64,000 nt of DNA from CAYYUA01 sp964542585 (GTDB taxonomy: Bacteria; Bacteroidota; Bacteroidia; CAILMK01; CAYYUA01), in NCBI GenBank assembly GCA_964542585.1, contig CAZIUI010000006.1:39996-103995 (forward strand). The letters run 5' to 3'. Positions 27,162-36,454 of this stretch are shown in pieces. The translations under genes were made by a program, and so were the position numbers. Within the stretch, counting starts at the first letter, position 1; every line of letters begins with the position of its first letter. Below the pieces are notes generated by a model. It did not search any database. It saw only the letters and a program-made list of their open reading frames with translations, and was not told the origin of the DNA.

Positions 27162-28436
27162 ATGATACCCTTACACCGCTTGAAAGCTGATCCTGAAGCA
27201 GCTATAAAAGCCCTTGAAAAGCGAGAGGAACAGGCCAGAAGCCTGGTTAATAAAGTCCTGGAGGCCGATGAGATGCGCCGCAGTACTCAGCTTGAGCTTG
27301 ATAACACCCAGGCAGAGGCTAAAAAGCTCTCCAAAACCGTAAGTCAGTATTTTAAAGAAGGAAAAAGTGAAGAAGCGGAAAAAGCCAAGGCTGAAAGTAC
27401 CCGATTAAAAAACCAATCGCAACAACTCCAAGAACAACTCAAAAACGCGGAAGAGTCCTTAAGGCAAGCTTTAATTGACCTTCCCAATATTCCCCATTCC
27501 TCAGTTCCGGCTGGAAATTCCGATGAGGAAAATGAAGAGGTACGCAGAGGAGGCCCGGATGCTGTTGATCAACCTCGTGACAAACCTCATTGGGAGCTTG
27601 CCCAGGCCTTTGATATAATTGATTTTGAGCAGGGAAATGCCATTACCGGTTCCGGATTTCCGGTTTATAAAGGAAGAGGTGCTCGTCTTCAAAGGGCTTT
27701 TATCAATTATTTTCTTGATCATGCCACGGAAGCCGGCTACCAGGAATTCCAGCCGCCCTTACTGGTAAATGAAACCACAGGCTTTGGCACAGGGCAATTA
27801 CCGGATAAAGAAGGTCAGATGTACCAGTTATCGGATGAGCAGTTTTTCCTTCTTCCTACGGCTGAAGTGCCACTCACCAATTACTACAGAGAGGCCATTT
27901 TATCACCCAATGACATGCCCCTTGGCATGACGGCCTACACACCTTGCTTTCGCCGCGAGGCAGGCTCATACGGCAAGGACGTGAAAGGCTTAAACCGGTT
28001 GCACCAGTTTGATAAAGTTGAAATTGTGGAAATCGCCCACCCGGATGATTCCTATGAAAGGCTCGAGCAAATGGTAGCTTATGTAGAAAGTATAGTCAAG
28101 GAATTAGGGCTTCCTTATCGTGTTTTACGCCTTTGTGGAGGCGACCTTGGTTTTGCAGCTGCTATCACCTACGACATTGAAGTATATGCTCCGGCACAGC
28201 AAAAATGGATGGAAGTAAGCTCTATCTCCAATTTTGAAGATTACCAAGCCAACAGGATGCAGTTACGTTACCGTAAACCTGACAATAAGACAGCCCTGGC
28301 GCATACCCTTAATGGCAGTGCATTGGCCTTTCCAAGATTATTAGCTGCGCTTATAGAATTTTATCAAGTAGATAATGGCATACAATTACCCCGTAAATTA
28401 GCACAGTACGCTGGTTTCCAAAACATTACTTCTTAA
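27162..28436 (+). CDS. serS: Serine--tRNA ligase
   Basis: The 424-residue class II synthetase has the N-terminal coiled-coil arm (about residues 25-110, rich in E/K/Q) that grips the tRNA Ser variable arm. Class II motifs follow, including the motif 2 region YTPCFRREAGSYGKDVKGL with FDKVEIVEI after it, and motif 3 NGSALAFPRLLAALIE near the end. It charges tRNA Ser with serine. Start and length are normal. It is transcribed away from the giant PKD gene, with a candidate promoter just upstream. Confidence 0.97.
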   Translation: MIPLHRLKADPEAAIKALEKREEQARSLVNKVLEADEMRRSTQLELDNTQAEAKKLSKTVSQYFKEGKSEEAEKAKAESTRLKNQSQQLQEQLKNAEESLRQALIDLPNIPHSSVPAGNSDEENEEVRRGGPDAVDQPRDKPHWELAQAFDIIDFEQGNAITGSGFPVYKGRGARLQRAFINYFLDHATEAGYQEFQPPLLVNETTGFGTGQLPDKEGQMYQLSDEQFFLLPTAEVPLTNYYREAILSPNDMPLGMTAYTPCFRREAGSYGKDVKGLNRLHQFDKVEIVEIAHPDDSYERLEQMVAYVESIVKELGLPYRVLRLCGGDLGFAAAITYDIEVYAPAQQKWMEVSSISNFEDYQANRMQLRYRKPDNKTALAHTLNGSALAFPRLLAALIEFYQVDNGIQLPRKLAQYAGFQNITS

Positions 28437-28560
28437 CAATTAGCGTAAATAGGATGAATTAACAAGTAATGCAACGTTTCAACCGTTTTTCGCATCTTTT
28501 TAAATAAAATACTGGAACAACTTTTGTTTTCTTTTGATCAAATTTAAAACCAAATTTCCT

Positions 28561-29478
28561 ATGAAACTTCTCAAAATCCGTAATTTACTCATGCTTCTTG
28601 CTATGAGTGGAATGTTTACCTTTACATCCTGCAGTGATGACGACAGCAGTCCGGATCCCACCCTGAACTTTATTGGTGATACAACAACGATCAGCCCCGG
28701 AGACAATGCCACGCTTAAAAGTGGTGAAATGGCGCGGTTTTCATGGAATGTTAGCAATGGGGGAAGCGATCTAACCCGTTTTACCATTGACTATGTACCA
28801 CCTGGTGGTAGTAGCACTGAGATTTTTCGTAAAACCAATCTCCAGGATAACAACGCTACAGAGTATTCGGGAATCTTTGATACTACCTTAGTTAAAACCG
28901 GAGAGCACAATTTCACTTTCCGCATTGAAGAAGAAAATGGTAATTCTTCTGAAAGATCGATAGCGGTACAGGTAGAAGCTAGCAATCAAGTACAAACTTT
29001 CCAGCAAACACTGCTAGCAGCTCCTCAAGGCAACGAAACATCCGAAACTTTTTATGCTTCCTCTGATAACTCAACTTATACTAAAGAGGAAGCTGATAAT
29101 GATGGGAATATCCAAGCCAAAATTGATTTTGGGTACCGCTATTCACCGGCAAGTGGTGATGATGACGGAGCTATACTTGTTAACACTACTAACTACCCTT
29201 CAAGTGTTTATGATTTAAGTGATTGGACTAATAAAAAGAATACACAGTTTGCTACTACTAGTGTGTCAGTCAATGAGTTTGATAATATAGCCGGTTCCGA
29301 TGATGCTATTGTCAATGCTTCAGATCCATCATCGAATAGCGTTAAAAATCTAAATGTGGATGATGTCATAGCATTTGAAACCGATGGGGGTAAAAAGGGC
29401 TTATTAAAAGTCGTTAGTATCACTCCTGGTTTTGGAAGTAATGGTGAAATTAAATTCCAGGTTAAAATCCAAAAATAG
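28561..29478 (+). CDS. Lipoprotein with Ig-like domain and surface-export-type signal
   Basis: From the ATG at 28561 the protein has 305 residues. The signal peptide ends in a lipobox at TFTSC, followed at once by SDDDSS, which resembles the acidic lipoprotein export signal known from Bacteroidota surface lipoproteins. An Ig-like beta domain (about 45-145) is followed by a C-terminal beta domain ending GLLKVVSITPGFGSNGEIKF. I do not recognise a named family. It resembles the lipoprotein at 36455 in layout and in scattered positions. A TTG start at 28534 is open but would place nine residues before the signal peptide. A terminator follows. Confidence 0.72.
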   Translation: MKLLKIRNLLMLLAMSGMFTFTSCSDDDSSPDPTLNFIGDTTTISPGDNATLKSGEMARFSWNVSNGGSDLTRFTIDYVPPGGSSTEIFRKTNLQDNNATEYSGIFDTTLVKTGEHNFTFRIEEENGNSSERSIAVQVEASNQVQTFQQTLLAAPQGNETSETFYASSDNSTYTKEEADNDGNIQAKIDFGYRYSPASGDDDGAILVNTTNYPSSVYDLSDWTNKKNTQFATTSVSVNEFDNIAGSDDAIVNASDPSSNSVKNLNVDDVIAFETDGGKKGLLKVVSITPGFGSNGEIKFQVKIQK

Positions 29479-29511
29479 GTTCTAGCCCCTTCCTTAGGGA
29501 TTCATTAATAT

Positions 29512-29541
29512 AAAGCGGTCCGTCCATGGGCCGCTTTTTTT
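29512..29541 (+). terminator. Rho-independent terminator after the lipoprotein gene
   Basis: The 10-bp stem AAAGCGGTCC (29512-29521) pairs with GGGCCGCTTT (29528-29537) around a 6-nt loop and is followed by a T run. The first possible recQ start codon, at 29526, lies inside this hairpin. Confidence 0.9.
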
Positions 29542-29555
29542 ATTTTTGGGGATTT

Positions 29556-31496
29556 ATGGTTGCAGCTCCGCTGGATATTTTGCAAGCCTATTGGAAGTAT
29601 TCCGAATTCCGGGATAAACAAGAGGCCATCATTCATGCTGTTCTGGAGGGAAATGATACCATGGCCCTGCTCCCCACCGGTGGGGGCAAATCCATTTGCT
29701 ACCAGGTACCAGGCTTAGCGCAGGAAGGGCTTTGCCTTGTAATCTCCCCACTCATTGCCCTGATGAAAGACCAAGTGGCTGATTTGCAGGCTAAGGGCAT
29801 AGCAGCGACAGCCGTTTATTCCGGTCTCTCTTACAAAGAAATCGACAAACTATTAGACCAGTGCGTAGCGGGGCAATTCAAGTTTCTGTATGTTTCACCG
29901 GAGCGCTTACAGACCAACCTCTTTCAAGAGCGACTCAAGCAAATGACCCTTAACCTCTTGGCCGTAGACGAGGCGCACTGCATCTCAGAATGGGGCTATG
30001 ATTTCCGGCCCGCCTATCGCAACATTGCTGATATACGGCCACTTACTCCAGATACTCCGGTTCTTGCCCTCACGGCTACTGCTACGGAAACCGTTCGCCA
30101 AGATATTTTTGACCAACTAAACTTTGAAAATGGTCAGCTTTTCCAGAAAAGCTTTGAGCGGTCAAATCTTGTATATGGAGTTATCCAACAAGAGGGCAAA
30201 AAATCCCGCTTACTGGAAACCCTTCAAAAAGTACCGGGAACCAGTATCGTTTATGCCCGAACGCGTAAGGATACCAAGCAGATCAGTGAGTACCTCAGGA
30301 ATCACAACATCAGCGCAGCTTTTTATCATGGCGGTTTGGGGTCCATTGAGCGAAGCCGCCGGCAGAAAGCCTGGAAACAAGGGACCATCCGCGTGATGGT
30401 AGCCACCAATGCATTTGGAATGGGGATAGATAAAGCGGATGTACGTTCGGTTTTGCACCTATATCTCCCTGATAATTTGGAAGCTTATTACCAAGAAGCC
30501 GGGCGTGCTGGAAGAGATGGTGAGCGGGCCTTTGCCCTTTGTATACTTAATAAGCAAGACCACCAACAGCTAGAGGACCGGAAAACACATTATTTCCCTT
30601 CCGTAAAGGAGATCAAGCAACTTTATCAAGCGCTGGGTAATAATTTCCAGGTTCCCATAGGCAGTGGTCAGAATCAGCATTTTGATTTTAACCTCCAGGA
30701 ATTTGCAAGCCGCTACAATTGGCCCAATGTTAAAGCCTTAAACGCTTTAAAAATCCTTGAGCAGCAAGGTTTTATTGCAACGACTGATGCTATTTTCCTA
30801 CCCTCTCGTTTAAGCTTTACTGTTGAATATAAGGACCTTTATCAATTCCAGGTAGAAAATCCCCCTTACGATCCGCTTATTAAAACCCTATTACGTTCTT
30901 ATGAGGGCATATTTGATGAGTACACCGTTATTCAGGAAGAACAAGTAGCTAAACGGAGCGGGATCGAGGAAAAAGAACTAAATAAGCAGTTAGTAACCCT
31001 CCAGCAGTATGGCATAATCTCATACCTTCCTCGCAAAGATCAACCACAGCTCTTTTACCGTTTGCCCCGCATGGATATTGATCAGCTAAACCTGGATGAA
31101 GCCCAACTACATCGAAGGAAAAGGCTATTTGAGGAGAAACTGGACTGGGTGGCCTATTACGCCTTTAAAGAGAATCATTGTCACACCAATGTGCTCTTGA
31201 ATTATTTTGGCGAATACCCTGAAAACGCCTGTGGTCATTGCGATCTTTGTCTCAAGCGGAAACGCGCTGAACGCCACCAAGGTAGCTTTAATGAACTGGC
31301 AACTGCCATTCAGAGCATTTTAAAAAATAAAACCCTGACCACCGCAGGTCTTAAAGAAGAGCTAAAATACTACGAAGAAACAGCCATTCTTAACGCATTG
31401 CGTTGGTTGTATGACGAGGGTGTGATCAACGTTAATAACCAGCTAATAACCTTAAGTAAAAAGCTGGATTCCGAGCAAGGCAATAAAGAAGGCTAG
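29556..31496 (+). CDS. RecQ-family ATP-dependent DNA helicase
   Basis: The 646-residue protein has a helicase core with Walker A TGGGKS (41-46), the DEAH box (138-141, DEAHCISEWGYDFRP) and motif VI EAGRAGRDG. The RecQ zinc-binding region ends in CGHCDLC, and a winged-helix region follows. No HRDC domain is evident, so this is the shorter of the RecQ types found in Bacteroidota. It unwinds DNA 3' to 5' in recombination and fork repair. I chose the ATG at 29556 because the earlier ATG at 29526 lies within a terminator hairpin. The next gene begins 5 bp after its stop. Confidence 0.93.
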   Translation: MVAAPLDILQAYWKYSEFRDKQEAIIHAVLEGNDTMALLPTGGGKSICYQVPGLAQEGLCLVISPLIALMKDQVADLQAKGIAATAVYSGLSYKEIDKLLDQCVAGQFKFLYVSPERLQTNLFQERLKQMTLNLLAVDEAHCISEWGYDFRPAYRNIADIRPLTPDTPVLALTATATETVRQDIFDQLNFENGQLFQKSFERSNLVYGVIQQEGKKSRLLETLQKVPGTSIVYARTRKDTKQISEYLRNHNISAAFYHGGLGSIERSRRQKAWKQGTIRVMVATNAFGMGIDKADVRSVLHLYLPDNLEAYYQEAGRAGRDGERAFALCILNKQDHQQLEDRKTHYFPSVKEIKQLYQALGNNFQVPIGSGQNQHFDFNLQEFASRYNWPNVKALNALKILEQQGFIATTDAIFLPSRLSFTVEYKDLYQFQVENPPYDPLIKTLLRSYEGIFDEYTVIQEEQVAKRSGIEEKELNKQLVTLQQYGIISYLPRKDQPQLFYRLPRMDIDQLNLDEAQLHRRKRLFEEKLDWVAYYAFKENHCHTNVLLNYFGEYPENACGHCDLCLKRKRAERHQGSFNELATAIQSILKNKTLTTAGLKEELKYYEETAILNALRWLYDEGVINVNNQLITLSKKLDSEQGNKEG

Positions 31497-31501
31497 TACA
31501 A

Positions 31502-32608
31502 ATGGCAGATATCATCCTGGCTGTAACAACGGATTTAACGCATGACCAACGGATGCTTCGGACAGCTCGGGCCCTTAACGATGCTGGATACGGGGTATTA
31601 CTTGTTGGCCGCCGACTTCCTGATTCGATTCCCCTGGAGGAGGAGAACTTTAACCAACACCGTTTAAAGCCACCTTTTAAAAGTGGCAAGGCTTTTTACT
31701 TGTTTTTCAATTTACAGTTAGGCTTTTTCTTGTTAAAAAAAAATGCCACAACGCTAGTAGCAGTAGATTTTGACACTTTATTAGGAACTTGGTTAGCAAG
31801 TAAGTTCAAGCAGACGCCATGTATTTTAGATGCCCATGAATTATTTACTGATGTGCCAGAGCTTAAGGGCCGAAAATTTAGCCGTTACGCCTGGCATTTG
31901 TTAGGCCGTTTGATCATACCCCAATTGTCCGCCGCCTACACCGTTAATCAAAGCTTAGCACGTCTACTCGGAACTTCTTATAAACGGCCCTTTCATGTAG
32001 TTCGTAATCTTCCGGAGAAACAAAGTTTACCCCAAACAAAGGTTGACGCACCTCCTTTTCTACTATACCAAGGTGCCCTCAACCAAGGGAGAGGTCTTGA
32101 GACCTTAATAGATGTTGCCCCACGTTTGCCAGTCCCTGTTTATCTCGCTGGAGATGGTGATCTGAAGAAGAACTTGGAGGAAAGAACTTATCAGAAGGGA
32201 TTACAAAACCAAGTATTTTTCCTGGGTAAGCTTGCACCCAAGGAATTACATTTATTTACATTGCAGGCCTTTCTGGGCTATAACTTGCTTGAGTCATCAA
32301 GCCGTAATTACTACTATTCTCTCGCTAATAAATTTTTTGATTACCTGCAAGCAGGGGTCCCTAGCCTATCTAATCCCTTCCCGGAATACGTACGTATAAC
32401 CAGTCAGTACCAAGTGGCCGAATTAATTTCCCTTGATCCAGAGCAATTAGTAAATTCGGTATGGAAGCTTTGGAACAATCCGGCAATGTACCAATCCATG
32501 CAGGAGGACTGCTTCAAAGCCAGGCATATTTTTACTTGGCAGAAGGAAATCCCGAGCCTTTTAAAAATCTACAGAGAAGTGGTGCCCCTTGAAAAGAATA
32601 CCACTTAA
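31502..32608 (+). CDS. Family 4-type (GT-B) glycosyltransferase
   Basis: The 368-residue protein has a two-domain GT-B layout. The N-terminal half carries DLTHDQRMLRTARALNDAGY and ILDAHELFTDVPEL; the C-terminal donor-binding half has LYQGALNQGRGLETLI and VYLAGDGDLKKNLEE, then a variant of the EX7E region. No signal peptide or clear membrane helix is present. It would transfer a sugar to a cell-envelope glycan; donor and acceptor are unknown. It starts 5 bp after recQ, probably in the same transcript. Confidence 0.8.
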   Translation: MADIILAVTTDLTHDQRMLRTARALNDAGYGVLLVGRRLPDSIPLEEENFNQHRLKPPFKSGKAFYLFFNLQLGFFLLKKNATTLVAVDFDTLLGTWLASKFKQTPCILDAHELFTDVPELKGRKFSRYAWHLLGRLIIPQLSAAYTVNQSLARLLGTSYKRPFHVVRNLPEKQSLPQTKVDAPPFLLYQGALNQGRGLETLIDVAPRLPVPVYLAGDGDLKKNLEERTYQKGLQNQVFFLGKLAPKELHLFTLQAFLGYNLLESSSRNYYYSLANKFFDYLQAGVPSLSNPFPEYVRITSQYQVAELISLDPEQLVNSVWKLWNNPAMYQSMQEDCFKARHIFTWQKEIPSLLKIYREVVPLEKNTT

Positions 32609-32637
32609 CAGTGACCAAGCCTTTAAGGTTAAAAATT

Positions 32638-32645
32638 TAACTTTG
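32638..32645 (+). promoter_or_regulatory. Candidate -7 element (TAACTTTG)
   Basis: The octamer fits TAnnTTTG and lies 42 nt before the ATG of the following glycosyltransferase. No clear -33 TTG is seen. Confidence 0.35.
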
Positions 32646-32687
32646 TCTTCTAATTTAACCAGCTAAAAGGGTTCAGCGTAACAGCAT

Positions 32688-33608
32688 ATGTTTTCGATTT
32701 TAATACCGGTTTTCAATTTTTCAGTTGTAGAATTTGTAGAAGACTTGCAGAACCAAGCCTACCGTTCGGGTATTCCTTTTGAGATCCTGTGTTACGATGA
32801 TGGCTCCGAAGACCATATAAAAACCTATAACCGTCAAATTCAGGACTGGTCTCACGTCTTTTACCATGAGCTTCCCCAAAATATTGGCCGGTCAGCCATC
32901 CGTAATCTTCTAGCCCATGATGCCACGCAACCCTATCTGTTGTTTAATGATTGTGACGCAAGAACTACGCATTCCCATTACATTGAACACTATATCCATT
33001 TTATTCAACAAAAGCCCACTGAAGACCTGGTGGTTTATGGCGGGCATACTTACCCTGAACATCCACCTGCCCGGTTTAATGGCCTTCTTCATTGGACGTA
33101 CGGTCGTGAAAAGGATGAAAAAACCGCAAGGGAACGTGAATTAAAGCCCTACCTCACTTTTAAGACGATCAACTTCCTGATTGGGCGTTCGCTTTTTTTA
33201 AAAAACAAGTTCAATGAGACCTTACAAGGTTACGGTCATGAAGACACCCTTATGGCCTTAAACCTGCGTAAGCAAGGAATAACCATTGATCACATTGATA
33301 ATCCCGTTTGTCATATAGGGCTGGTCGATAACCAAACCTTTATTCGAAAGACATTGGAGAGTGTAAGCAATGCAGCAAAGCTTATCCGCCAAGGGTACCT
33401 GAAAAAAGAAACCCATTTATCAAAAACCTACTTCTGGATTAAGCGGCTCGGCCTTCAAAGATTAGGGCGCAAGCTCTTTGAGCGTTACAAGAGCCGTATC
33501 AGAGAGAAGCTTGATACGGAAAAGCCCTCCCTAAGGCTATTGGATATCTACAAGTTAGGAATGCTTTTAATTAGTATCAATCAGCTATCGGATGATACCA
33601 ATTCCTGA
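32688..33608 (+). CDS. Family 2 glycosyltransferase
   Basis: The 306-residue protein has a GT-A fold opening with FSILIPVFNFSVVEFVEDL, the nucleotide-binding ILCYDDGSEDH, the metal-binding region LLFNDCDART, and a later GYGHEDTLMAL that resembles the catalytic-base region of family 2 enzymes. No transmembrane helix is seen. The substrate is unknown. Its final 28 bp overlap the end of the convergent ftsE gene, so the two transcripts must overlap. Confidence 0.8.
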   Translation: MFSILIPVFNFSVVEFVEDLQNQAYRSGIPFEILCYDDGSEDHIKTYNRQIQDWSHVFYHELPQNIGRSAIRNLLAHDATQPYLLFNDCDARTTHSHYIEHYIHFIQQKPTEDLVVYGGHTYPEHPPARFNGLLHWTYGREKDEKTARERELKPYLTFKTINFLIGRSLFLKNKFNETLQGYGHEDTLMALNLRKQGITIDHIDNPVCHIGLVDNQTFIRKTLESVSNAAKLIRQGYLKKETHLSKTYFWIKRLGLQRLGRKLFERYKSRIREKLDTEKPSLRLLDIYKLGMLLISINQLSDDTNS

Positions 33609-34276
33609 ACCTTTCCCTTTCTAACCTGCAGCACCTTTGCCGGGAAGTCTTCCATTAACCTGAAATCGTGAGTGGCCATAAGGACAGCGGAGTTGGCTTT
33701 TTGCTGAACATCAAATAATAATTTAATAATATCTGATGATGTTTCAGGGTCAATGTTCCCGGTAGGTTCGTCAGCCAGGATAATGGAGGGAGAATTCAAT
33801 AAAGCCCTGGCTATAACTACGCGTTGCTGCTCACCACCGGAAAGTTCAAAGGGCATTTTAAAATCCTTAGTACCGATACCAACCATATTTAGCACTTCCT
33901 TCATCCTCAGATCCATGGCTTTTCGGTCACGCCAACCTGTTGCCTTTAGCACAAAATACAGGTTATCAGCCACGGTACGATCCGTTAAAAGCTGAAAGTC
34001 CTGAAAAACAATACCAATCCGGCGTCTTAGTTTTGTGATTGTACGGGGTTTAATATCCCTCAGATCATAACCTGCAACCTTTCCCTTACCCCGGTAAAGA
34101 GGCAAACCACCATAAAGGGTTTTTAAAAGACTGGACTTACCGCTGCCCGTTTTTCCAACAAGATAGACAAAATCACCAAGGTTTACTGTTAGGTTAACAT
34201 TATTTAAAACCAGGTATTCCTGCTGAAAAACCTTTGCATTGGTTAGTGACACGATAGGTTCTTCCTCATCATTCAT
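33581..34276 (-). CDS. ftsE: FtsE-like ABC transporter ATP-binding protein
   Basis: From the ATG at 34276 the protein has 231 residues. It shows Walker A GKTGSGKSS, the Q-loop FQDFQLLTDRTV, the signature LSGGEQQRV, Walker B IILADEPTGN and the H-loop ATHD. The FQDFxLLxDRTVxxN pattern is the one seen in FtsE, which with FtsX controls peptidoglycan hydrolases at division. No ftsX is adjacent. The start of this gene lies inside the end of a small upstream gene, suggesting coupling. A longer start at 34306 exists but is less likely. Confidence 0.88.
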   Translation of the reverse strand: MNDEEEPIVSLTNAKVFQQEYLVLNNVNLTVNLGDFVYLVGKTGSGKSSLLKTLYGGLPLYRGKGKVAGYDLRDIKPRTITKLRRRIGIVFQDFQLLTDRTVADNLYFVLKATGWRDRKAMDLRMKEVLNMVGIGTKDFKMPFELSGGEQQRVVIARALLNSPSIILADEPTGNIDPETSSDIIKLLFDVQQKANSAVLMATHDFRLMEDFPAKVLQVRKGKVQELVSSDS

Positions 34277-34472
34277 TATCAGTGGAGAATTTTCGCATTT
34301 TACCAAAAGGAAGTTCAGCTATAGTTTGCTTAATGGAATCTATTTGATCAGCAAAACCCGCTTTTTTAAGCGCCTTATCCGGCCTGTCTGCTCGAAAGTA
34401 AGCAATAAGCGTAAAAGCGTTGTCACGTATTTGGATATAATCGGGAATTTTTGTTGTGCCTTTTATTTTCAT
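34269..34472 (-). CDS. Small conserved-looking protein coupled to ftsE
   Basis: The 67-residue protein from the ATG at 34472 (a second ATG three codons upstream is possible) reads KIPDYIQIRDNAFTLIAYFRAD followed by a charged helical tail. No signal or membrane helix is visible. I recall similar small proteins beside ftsE in other Bacteroidota but cannot name a family. The stop codon lies inside the ftsE start region (8-bp overlap), a strong sign of a real, cotranslated gene. Its function is unknown. Confidence 0.68.
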   Translation of the reverse strand: MKIKGTTKIPDYIQIRDNAFTLIAYFRADRPDKALKKAGFADQIDSIKQTIAELPFGKMRKFSTDNE

Positions 34473-34515
34473 AATGTACATGGCTTGCCTATACTTTAAT
34501 TTCAGCTTGATTTTT

Positions 34516-34523
34516 TAGTTTTG
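34516..34523 (+). promoter_or_regulatory. Candidate -7 element (TAGTTTTG)
   Basis: The octamer fits TAnnTTTG and lies 44 nt before the ATG of the OmpA/TPR lipoprotein gene, in the divergent gap with the ftsE pair. Confidence 0.35.
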
Positions 34524-34567
34524 CTTCCCAAACGTTCAAAGGCGAAATTAACCCAAACAGTTTTAAG

Positions 34568-36433
34568 ATGAAAAAATCCAAAATACTAAAAACCCTCTCT
34601 TTCTGTACTTTAGGGACTATCCTAATAGGTTGCAGTTCAGTTGAAGATTTAAAACAGCAATATCCAAGTGTTCAGATCAAAACTGAACCGGAAGTTATGG
34701 AAGTCCACGCTGATTCTATACAGATTACTGTAAAAGGTCAGATACCAAATGGCTACATGCAAAAGGAGGCGGTAGTCAAATTCACCCCTTTCATTAAACA
34801 CAAAGATGGGACAAAAGAGCTAAAGCGCTTCTTTGTGAAAGGCCCAGATGCCAAAATTGAAAAAGACGTTAATGTAATTGCCACTGTCAATAAAGCAGGT
34901 GGCGCCTTCGAAAAGTCCTACAAGATGCCTTACAAATCTTCTTTTAAGAAGGCAAGAATGCGCTCTGGCGTGGACTTCAGAATTGAAAAGAATTACGATT
35001 CCCTTTGTAAATGCGCTAGTATGCCTCAACCAGATACTTTTACAAGGGGAACCATTACAACCCCTCTTACTGTGAAGCCTTTTGACAATATTCACATGGG
35101 TGGTATTAGTAGAGCCAAATCAGACGAAAACCGGAAACCAGGTGAACGCCCGGGCGAGTTACAAGGCGGAAGAAGTGATATTTACAATCCCAAAAATAAC
35201 CGAAGAAAACCTGGAAAGGGCGTTGTTAAACCTGAGTCCGTTAGTCAATCAGGCACCATTTTCTTTAAAATAAACCGGTCAAATATCCTTGATAGCGTTA
35301 AAGATGGTAACACCATGCAACGGGTTAGAAAATATGCCCGTCAGGACCAATTAGTAATCCAAACCGTAAAGATTTCAAGTTTTGCTTCGCCGGATGGTGA
35401 GCTTGAACGAAATGCCAACCTTACAAAATCAAGAGCTGAAAGCACTTACAAATACCTAAAAAAGGAATTAAAAAGCTTAGGACATGCCAGCGTTCAAGAC
35501 ACCAATTTCCGCAGGCAGGCGGAAACCAAGGAAGATTGGAATGGCTTCCGGCGACTAGTAAAGCGATCAGATTTGGAATCAAAAGAAAAGATCCTGGATG
35601 TCACTAACTCCAATATGGCCCTCGAGGAAAAAGAGGAGGCAATCAGAAAGATGTCTGTTTTTGAAGACCACTTGGTGCCCACATTATTACCCAAATTGCG
35701 CCGCTCGGAAATCAAGATTAAAGGTTTCATGCGGATTCGACCTGTAGATACCCTTAAGAAAATTTCCGAGGAGAAAGGCTTGGATAGCCTACACAGAAAA
35801 GAGTTAATTAAACTAGCCTATCGCTCAAATAATGTAGATAAAAAGCGGGAGGTTTACAAGCACTATACGGAACGGTATCCCGATCACTGGTTCGGCCATA
35901 ATAACCTTAAGGCGCTATTGTTGTTTGAAGGTAAATATCAAAAGGCCCTTGAGGCTTTTAAAGACCTGAAAGATCGTTTTCCTGAGAAAGCTCCGATTCT
36001 CAACAACTTGGGAGTTGCCTACCGGCACGCACATATGTATGAAAAAGCAAGTGAAAATTACAAAGCCGCCAAGGAAAAAGGTCTAGACGAGCGGAACAAC
36101 ATGGGAATCCTTGATATAAAGGTAGCTGAATATGCTTCTGCTACTGAACATTTCGAAGCCGATCGTAAAGATTACAATGTAGCCCTTGCTCATACGTTAG
36201 CAGGATCACACGATAAAGCCCTAAATGTGATCGATAACATTACTACTAAAACTGCTGATATTTACTACCTGAAAGCTATTGTTGCGGCGCGAAAAGGAGA
36301 TAAGGAGCTAATGACCACGAGCCTGCGGCGGGCTGTAGAAAAAGGAGAAGGAATTCGTGATCGAGCTAAAAATGACCTTGAGTTCAGAGATTATAAAGAA
36401 TCAGAAGCTTTTAAAAATGCCCTCAGGTATTAA
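34568..36433 (+). CDS. Lipoprotein with OmpA-like domain and TPR repeats
   Basis: The 621-residue protein has a lipobox ILIGC near residue 22. A beta-rich N-terminal region (about 30-150) is followed by a flexible Arg/Gly/Pro-rich linker. A variant OmpA-type peptidoglycan-binding region (about 225-310) carries SSFASPDGELERNANL followed by KSRAESTYKYL. From about 415 on come TPR-like helices (YQKALEAFKDLKDRFPEKAP, YEKASENYKAAKEKG). It is probably an outer-membrane lipoprotein that touches the cell wall and scaffolds other proteins. T9SS-associated OmpA proteins also mix such domains, but no other core T9SS gene is here. The next lipoprotein gene starts 21 bp downstream. Confidence 0.75.
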   Translation: MKKSKILKTLSFCTLGTILIGCSSVEDLKQQYPSVQIKTEPEVMEVHADSIQITVKGQIPNGYMQKEAVVKFTPFIKHKDGTKELKRFFVKGPDAKIEKDVNVIATVNKAGGAFEKSYKMPYKSSFKKARMRSGVDFRIEKNYDSLCKCASMPQPDTFTRGTITTPLTVKPFDNIHMGGISRAKSDENRKPGERPGELQGGRSDIYNPKNNRRKPGKGVVKPESVSQSGTIFFKINRSNILDSVKDGNTMQRVRKYARQDQLVIQTVKISSFASPDGELERNANLTKSRAESTYKYLKKELKSLGHASVQDTNFRRQAETKEDWNGFRRLVKRSDLESKEKILDVTNSNMALEEKEEAIRKMSVFEDHLVPTLLPKLRRSEIKIKGFMRIRPVDTLKKISEEKGLDSLHRKELIKLAYRSNNVDKKREVYKHYTERYPDHWFGHNNLKALLLFEGKYQKALEAFKDLKDRFPEKAPILNNLGVAYRHAHMYEKASENYKAAKEKGLDERNNMGILDIKVAEYASATEHFEADRKDYNVALAHTLAGSHDKALNVIDNITTKTADIYYLKAIVAARKGDKELMTTSLRRAVEKGEGIRDRAKNDLEFRDYKESEAFKNALRY

Positions 36434-36454
36434 TACCTGTTAAAAACTAGGATT

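Noticed and set aside
29526..29555. Earlier recQ start giving ten extra residues
   Set aside because: The codon lies inside a strong terminator hairpin, and the extra residues do not belong to the helicase fold.
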